A stretch of 36,471 bases of DNA from positions 1-36,471 of the forward strand of contig QAXH01005297.1 of the NCBI GenBank assembly GCA_004335635.1, read 5' to 3'. Both the position numbers and the translations under genes were made by a program. Below, piece after piece: positions 31,317 to 36,471 of the stretch (the stretch's first letter is position 1; each line of letters opens with the position of its first letter). The DNA comes from Chloromonas sp. AAM2. Taxonomy: Eukaryota; Chlorophyta; Chlorophyceae; Chlamydomonadales; Chlamydomonadaceae. The notes beneath the pieces were generated by a model. That model ran no database searches. It worked only from the letters and a program-made list of their open reading frames with translations, and was not told the DNA's origin.

Positions 31317-34300
31317 ATGATTGCCGCGCTGAGCACTTGTATTGCGGCTCCTCATTCTCAACTGCCCTCCACTATGTTGCAACAAGGGGGCCAGCAAAGG
31401 GAATTGTTCAAGGTGAGCTGCAATCACTGGGACGCTCCTTGCTGCATGTTGGTCTAGACCGCAGTCTCTTGGTCCCGGGTGTGGCTTGCCACGGCCGTCA
31501 TCCCAGACCCGGGCCATAAACCCAAATCAAGGCCCGAAAAATGTCCGGCCCTTCTCTCGTGTTGTTCCCATGAACATGATATCATTGCATAAGCCGCTAG
31601 TGCGCTCTTCTCGACAGACGCCTCCGTTTTGACAGTTGTAGTCTGTGTTTTTCACCTGCAGAGCTTGGTGACTGCGCTCGCTGACTCCAGCAAAGCACCT
31701 GTTGACGGTGAGTATCCTGATTTCACGATATCTGCGGTTGAGAGGCATGCGGTTCGGCAGTGGCGTAATCCTTGAGCTGCCCCGATTCGCCTGCAGGTTG
31801 CAGCTCTCCAAGCGATGCCAGTTCTCCACACACTGCCAAGTCCCTGCAGTCCAAGTTGCTCAAGCAAATCAATTCGCTTAGCACCAAGGAGGTGAGATTC
31901 AGAAGATTTACCGTGTTGCAACATTTGCCTGCGTGGAGCTCAAGCGAGTTAGACTTGAAATTGTGATATGCAGGAGCTTCTGGGCTACATTGAGCAATGC
32001 CATCACCTGCTGGACACCATCAACCTTGCCACCGTGCTGTATCGCCTAGCTCGCGTCTACAGCTTCATACAGGCCAACGAACAGAAGGCCATCTGGAAAG
32101 CTGAACTGCTGGAGAGCCAGTCCTTCACGCTGCTTCTAAGTAAGCATAGCTGGGATGACTGCTTGAGAACCAGGCATGCATTATGCAAGATCCCTTTGCA
32201 TGCTTGCTTGATTCTCCATCGCCTGTCCTTCCTCTGCTTCAGCCTGGTCTGAACAGCACATCCCTTGTTCATCTTTGCAGATGTGACCCTGACCCACCTG
32301 GGACAAGCGCGGGCCATCCTGTGTGCTCAGCGTGATGTGCGCGGCCTGAATGCCCGCTGCATGAGCAACCTGCTGTGGTCTATCGTCAAGCTGGAGGTTA
32401 CGTCAGAGCCGGGCCATGTGGCCAGTGGCATGGCGCTGGAGGTGGTCATGACAGCAGCGCCACTGGTCATGCACTTTCTGCCGGACTGCACAGGACAGGT
32501 GTGTGCAACTATGTAGGCCTTTGTGCTTGCAGCAACGACACATGCAGGCCACAGCCTAGCCCATGAAACGTGTTGAATTGCAACTACATGCCTTCTGCTG
32601 TTATGCACAGGGTTTGGGCAACCTTCTGTGGAGCTATGCCAAGGTTCCCGCACCTCCTCCCACGGTTGTGACTTCCATCCTTGCACGTATGGTGGAGCTG
32701 CTGGAGGGACCTGCCTCGAACAATGTGCTGGATGCACAGGTGAGAACATGGGCCGTGGCGCTTGCAAACTTGGTTGGCGACTTCTGCTTGACGCCACATT
32801 GCGCGAGCCACATTGCCCGAGTCAATCTCGCGTGCTGCAGCTTTCAACTTATGCAAAATCTGATTCGTTGCTCCCGCAGGCCCTGTCCAACAGCCTGTGG
32901 TCTATTGCCTACATTCGCTCCCAGCCCAACGAGCTGGACGACCAGCAGAACTGGCAGGACGTGGTGACTAGCTTTCTGCTCCTGTCTGCACACCACTGCA
33001 TCAACATGCTAACCGGAGCAGTGGGCCAGAATGTGGGCCAAACTGACGGCCAGTTCTCATATCAGGCCATGGTGAACATTGCCTGGAGCTTCAGCGCCAT
33101 CCTGGGCTCTGCTTGCGGCATTCAAGATCCAGTGCGCACTCTGTTCCTCATCATCAGGCAGCACGCCGTGTCCAGGTGCGCTTAGGCTTACCGTGCTGAT
33201 GTTTGAGATGTGTTGCCAGTTGCATGCTGTGGCATCTATACGTCGCTGCCTCTTCTGTGCCTTCTTTGAAATAGTCGAATGTGTCTTATGCTTGCAGGCT
33301 GCAGTCTGCATTGACCGGCACTCCCCCAGGCCGTATGACCACTCACGCCCTGACCGGTGGCTTCAACGAGCAGGCGCTGAGCCACATTGTTCATGCATTT
33401 GAGGAGGCCCAGCTGCTGAGCCCTGAGCTGCTGCAGGCTGTTTTTGACGTTGCCAGTCTGAGGCTCAGCAGGGCCAGCACCGGACCTCAGGGTCCCTTGG
33501 GATTCAAGCCAGAGGTGAGAAACGGGTCCACTAATTAGAACAGATTGTGCTGGTCTTGACTTGAAAACCTTAGAGTTGTCAATGCCAACTTGCACTGGGA
33601 TGCTGATGCTGTTGTGCTGGTTTTGTGCTTATGCAGGAGCTGTGTGTTCTACTGCGCGCAAGCAACCTTGGCATTGCTTCACCTCGCGCCTTTCTCCACT
33701 CGCTGAGCCGACTGATTTCTCTGTACCCCAACTGCACCTCGTCTTGGACAGCGACTGAGGCCCTGGACCTGCAGCGTGCTCTCACCACACCAAACCCCAC
33801 TGCATCAAACCTGACCGTCACCCAGCCACTGATGAACGCTGCACCGGCCATGTCCCAATTCAACCCGATGCAAAGCCAGAATGGCTCGCACAACTACACC
33901 ATTGGTGCTCAGATGTTGAGCACAGGCGGCAGCAGCGGCAGCAACAGCCCTCGCAGCTCAATCCCTCGCTTGGTGTCTCAGCCACAGTCCGCACTCAACA
34001 GCATGCTTCAGGAACTGGAGGTGGCTTCAATCAAGGACAATCACTACAACTACGCTCCTGGCATGTCTCGTACAATGGAGGCACCTGCTTCTCGTGAGTG
34101 TTTTGTTGGTGTGTAAGCTGGTTTCAAGATTCAAGTCATGCAGCCAGGCGTCTATTTGCATGCATTGACACAGTCGTAAACATAGCCTTGGTATGTCTTG
34201 TATTCAGATCGTGCACGCATACTCACTGTCCTGGTTTGTGTTGATGCTTTGCAGAGGGCGCGTCTCTCCAGCAGGCTTGGGTTGTGGACTCTTCTGGCAA

Positions 34301-34385
34301 TCTGCGCTCTGTCACTCTGCTGATGCAGCCCTCACAGGCTGCGGGACAGCCCACATATGTGCGCGTCAACAACTACAGGCAATGA
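31317..34385 (+). CDS. Helical-repeat protein with N-x-x-W-S motifs, paralogue B (possible organellar RNA-binding protein)
   Basis: Ten exons: 31317-31412, 31662-31707, 31797-31891, 31974-32139, 32281-32498, 32611-32739, 32880-33175, 33298-33514, 33637-34093, 34255-34385 (TGA), giving 616 residues. Six exon intervals have exactly the lengths of paralogue A (166, 218, 129, 296 against 186+110, and 217 bases). Motif helices are MSNLLWSIVKL, GLGNLLWSYAKV, ALSNSLWSIAYI and AMVNIAWSFSAIL. The C terminus is LQQAWVVDSSGNLRSVTLLM. Differences from A: two extra N-terminal exons (MIAALSTCIAAPHSQLPSTM, compatible with an organelle presequence), no intron after FSYQ, and a shorter, largely rewritten linker in exon 9. 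The role is inferred only by resemblance to FASTK/HPR/OPR-type RNA-binding repeats. The start could be further upstream, since the frame is open to 30960; 31317 is chosen because the protein before it has no conserved character. Confidence 0.85.
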
Positions 34386-36471
34386 AGCTCTGAGCCGTTG
34401 GTTGCCAGCAATGGCAGCATTTTTCTGTACCTTACCTTGCAAGCTTGTCGTGCGCAACGAAACTGCGGAACGAATCGGCATATCATTCAGGATGTACCCA
34501 CACACTCAAGCCACATGAATGCCCAAAGCGGTACCATTGCGATGTACCGGGAACCCTTCATCACTCTACCTACATTATCGTAAAATATCTGAAACCCTTG
34601 AGCCTTGTCCTTAGTGCTCTTCTTTTGGCATTTGTTCTGCCGCTTGTTTGAATCTTGTCATCGCACTGCTACAGCGGATCAGGTCCGTTGGCTGCTTGAA
34701 TGCTCAACAGTTTTACTACATGGTTTGCGAATTCATGAACAGCTTGGGCACCTTATGATGCAACAGGGTTGCAACAGGGAGTCAGCATGACGTGCTGCCC
34801 ATTCATTGTTAGCATGCCATTGTACCGTTGTAGCTTCTGGGGCCATCACGCTTGAGATTTTCTGATGCAATAGAATGGCATTTTCAATGATTTCAAGGTG
34901 GAGCACATGCCACTGACACGCGAGGGGACGTGAGGCTGCTTTCTAGCTTCACGTGACTCTAGGACAGTCTTCAGAATTGTACGATTTAGAATTTGCCTTC
35001 AAGCGGAGTTGGAAGCCCTTCACCGGGGAATCTGGGCAGAATCAATAGCAGAGCCATGTTCATGTTGCTTTTGCGCCACATTGGCTGAAGCAAGACGCGG
35101 CTCAGCAAGACTTTTGATGGGTTTCTAGGGTACTTGAGTGACGAATAGCCTATGATTTGAATGCACGTCGTCTGCAAGAATGGCTGACTAAAATGCCTGG
35201 AATGTTGAGTGCAGCCACTATCAGTCATTTTCCATATGCCCACAAGTTGCAACTTGCACGGATGCTCGTACACCGGAATGCTGAATAACAAGGCATGATG
35301 TAGGATGGCTTTGCTCAACAAGCACGCCAAGCCCATCACTTGTTGATGCCAAGGGATCCGATCGTTAACGGAGTACCGACCTTGCGTTTGAAGCTCGAAC
35401 ATTCTGTTGATACTTAGTTTTTGCTCTTTGTTGCTCTCTGTGTGGTGTTTTTAGAGAAACAACACCATCAGTTGTTGAACATGATACGAAGTGTGCGAGT
35501 GCAGAAGCTTGGTGAGCAGGGGCCTTTGGGCGGTGGGCAAGGGAAGCACGTGGCACACATTATTGTGCAAGACAATTGACCTCTTTTTACACCCTTGCGC
35601 GCTTGATTTGAGACGTTGACCTTCTCTGCAAATTATGAAGTCTACAAATGCTAGAATGCGTTGTCAGAAGTCTGTAATGAATCAAACCTTGGTATATGAC
35701 AGCTGTGCACCTGTGTGTTGGCGCGAGAGGGACCAGGTTAAGCTTTCTCACAACTTGATCCTTGATCCTAGCCTGCTAACATGCATACCTCGCGCCGAAC
35801 GCCACACCACCACTACAAGATGTATGATCTGCGTCAACACGCGTGGGATTTCGATGTACATGTTTGAGAAGAACAGTTGGGGGCACATGAAGCATTCAAC
35901 CCAAGTGGGATGGTAAGTGTGGCAAGTGACAGAACGCAAACTTCTTTGAAGGCAAAGCAACAGCCACACCGGGACGGACGGGCCTGAAAAGCTGCAGAAT
36001 GAAAGCGTCAGCAGAGGCCCACAAGGTCTGGCCACTGTCAAGGCACCGAACAGCCAAGGCTACCGTCCAAGGCTCGTCCAAGGCCGCAAAGGCCGCAGGG
36101 TGCGCAGAATTCGTCTGGAGAAAAGGTCAGCTGGGCATACGAACTGCAAAAACGAATTTGTTAAAGAATGACCCAAAAGGCCATACGAACTAGTACAAAT
36201 TGATCAAAGAACTACCTTCTGACGGCTGGTACGAACATCACGGAGCACTACGGTAGTACCACAACCCGAATACTTACGTTCTATTCACAGTTTGTACTCG
36301 TACTGAAACGCTTGTAATCGTACTCAAAATCAAACTCAAACAAAGAAGCTGCAGTCCGCACGGCGAGTACGTCCAAGCACTGTAGTCATCACAGGGGTTC
36401 GCTTGCAGCTGGTTCTAAGCACACATCAGAGGCTGCCCACAAGGCCATCGCATGGTTGTCCAAAGTGTTTG
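34386..36471. other. 2.1 kb with no recognised gene at the right edge
   Basis: Downstream of paralogue B, the stretch should begin with its 3' untranslated region. A TGTAA occurs near 35672. A short hairpin-forming sequence, GGTGTT with its complement AACACC, is at about 35444-35466. The open frames present are short, unbiased and unlike known families. Part of a further gene may begin near the edge but cannot be shown. Confidence 0.5.

Noticed and set aside
35444..35466. Small GGTGTT/AACACC hairpin as a possible terminator or miRNA-like element
   Set aside because: Only six paired bases with an 11-base loop, and no supporting context.
1..36471. Bacterial-type systems, CRISPR arrays, insertion sequences, transposase or reverse-transcriptase genes
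   Set aside because: None is visible. The tandem arrays lack spacer structure, and no catalytic motifs of such enzymes appear in any frame.

Overview
The window is nuclear DNA of a photosynthetic-lineage eukaryote, most likely a chlorophyte green alga. Every gene is split into many short exons with GT-AG introns of roughly 100-1000 bases. Introns are rich in TG, GATA and minisatellite repeats. TGTAA-type polyadenylation motifs follow at least two genes. The proteins are eukaryotic housekeeping types, one of them a CIA30 protein of the plant/cyanobacterial style. The exact class of alga cannot be fixed from sequence alone. A run of 196 N (11990-12185) marks an assembly gap.

Layout, left to right: (1) 246-812 (+), the 3' end of a coiled-coil protein gene. 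(2) 1201-4819 (-), a CIA30-domain protein (NDUFAF1/HCF173-type), reconstructed as 7 exons and 301 residues. (3) about 5005-6743 (+), an HVA22/REEP/TB2-DP1 endoplasmic-reticulum membrane-shaping protein, with the first exon tentative. (4) 6948-9849 (+), GINS subunit PSF2. (5) 10923-14296 (-), an otubain deubiquitinase, 6 exons and 329 residues, with the assembly gap inside its fourth intron. (6) 14574-23016 (+), the ribosome-biogenesis factor KRI1, 16 exons and 871 residues. (7) 23017-26687, about 3.7 kb in which I see no gene. (8) 26688-30785 (-) and 31317-34385 (+), two head-to-head paralogues (609 and 616 residues) made of helical repeats with an N-x-x-W-S signature, resembling organellar RNA-binding FASTK/HPR/OPR-type proteins. 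(9) 34386-36471, no gene recognised.

All exon models were built by hand from splice consensus, reading-frame continuity and family similarity. Total coding lengths come out divisible by three for every gene with both ends seen. Most genes sit in divergent pairs sharing a short upstream region (CIA30/REEP, otubain/KRI1, the two paralogues) or in convergent pairs, with REEP and PSF2 in tandem. The genes do not form one pathway; they cover DNA replication, rRNA processing, ubiquitin removal, ER shaping, respiratory or photosynthetic complex assembly, and probably organelle RNA metabolism.

The most interesting signals are the inverted gene duplication with mosaic near-identity and a clean intron presence/absence difference, a KRI1 intron bounded by a perfect 12-base direct repeat, and a KRI1 intron whose 5' splice site is the first unit of a 20-base tandem repeat.
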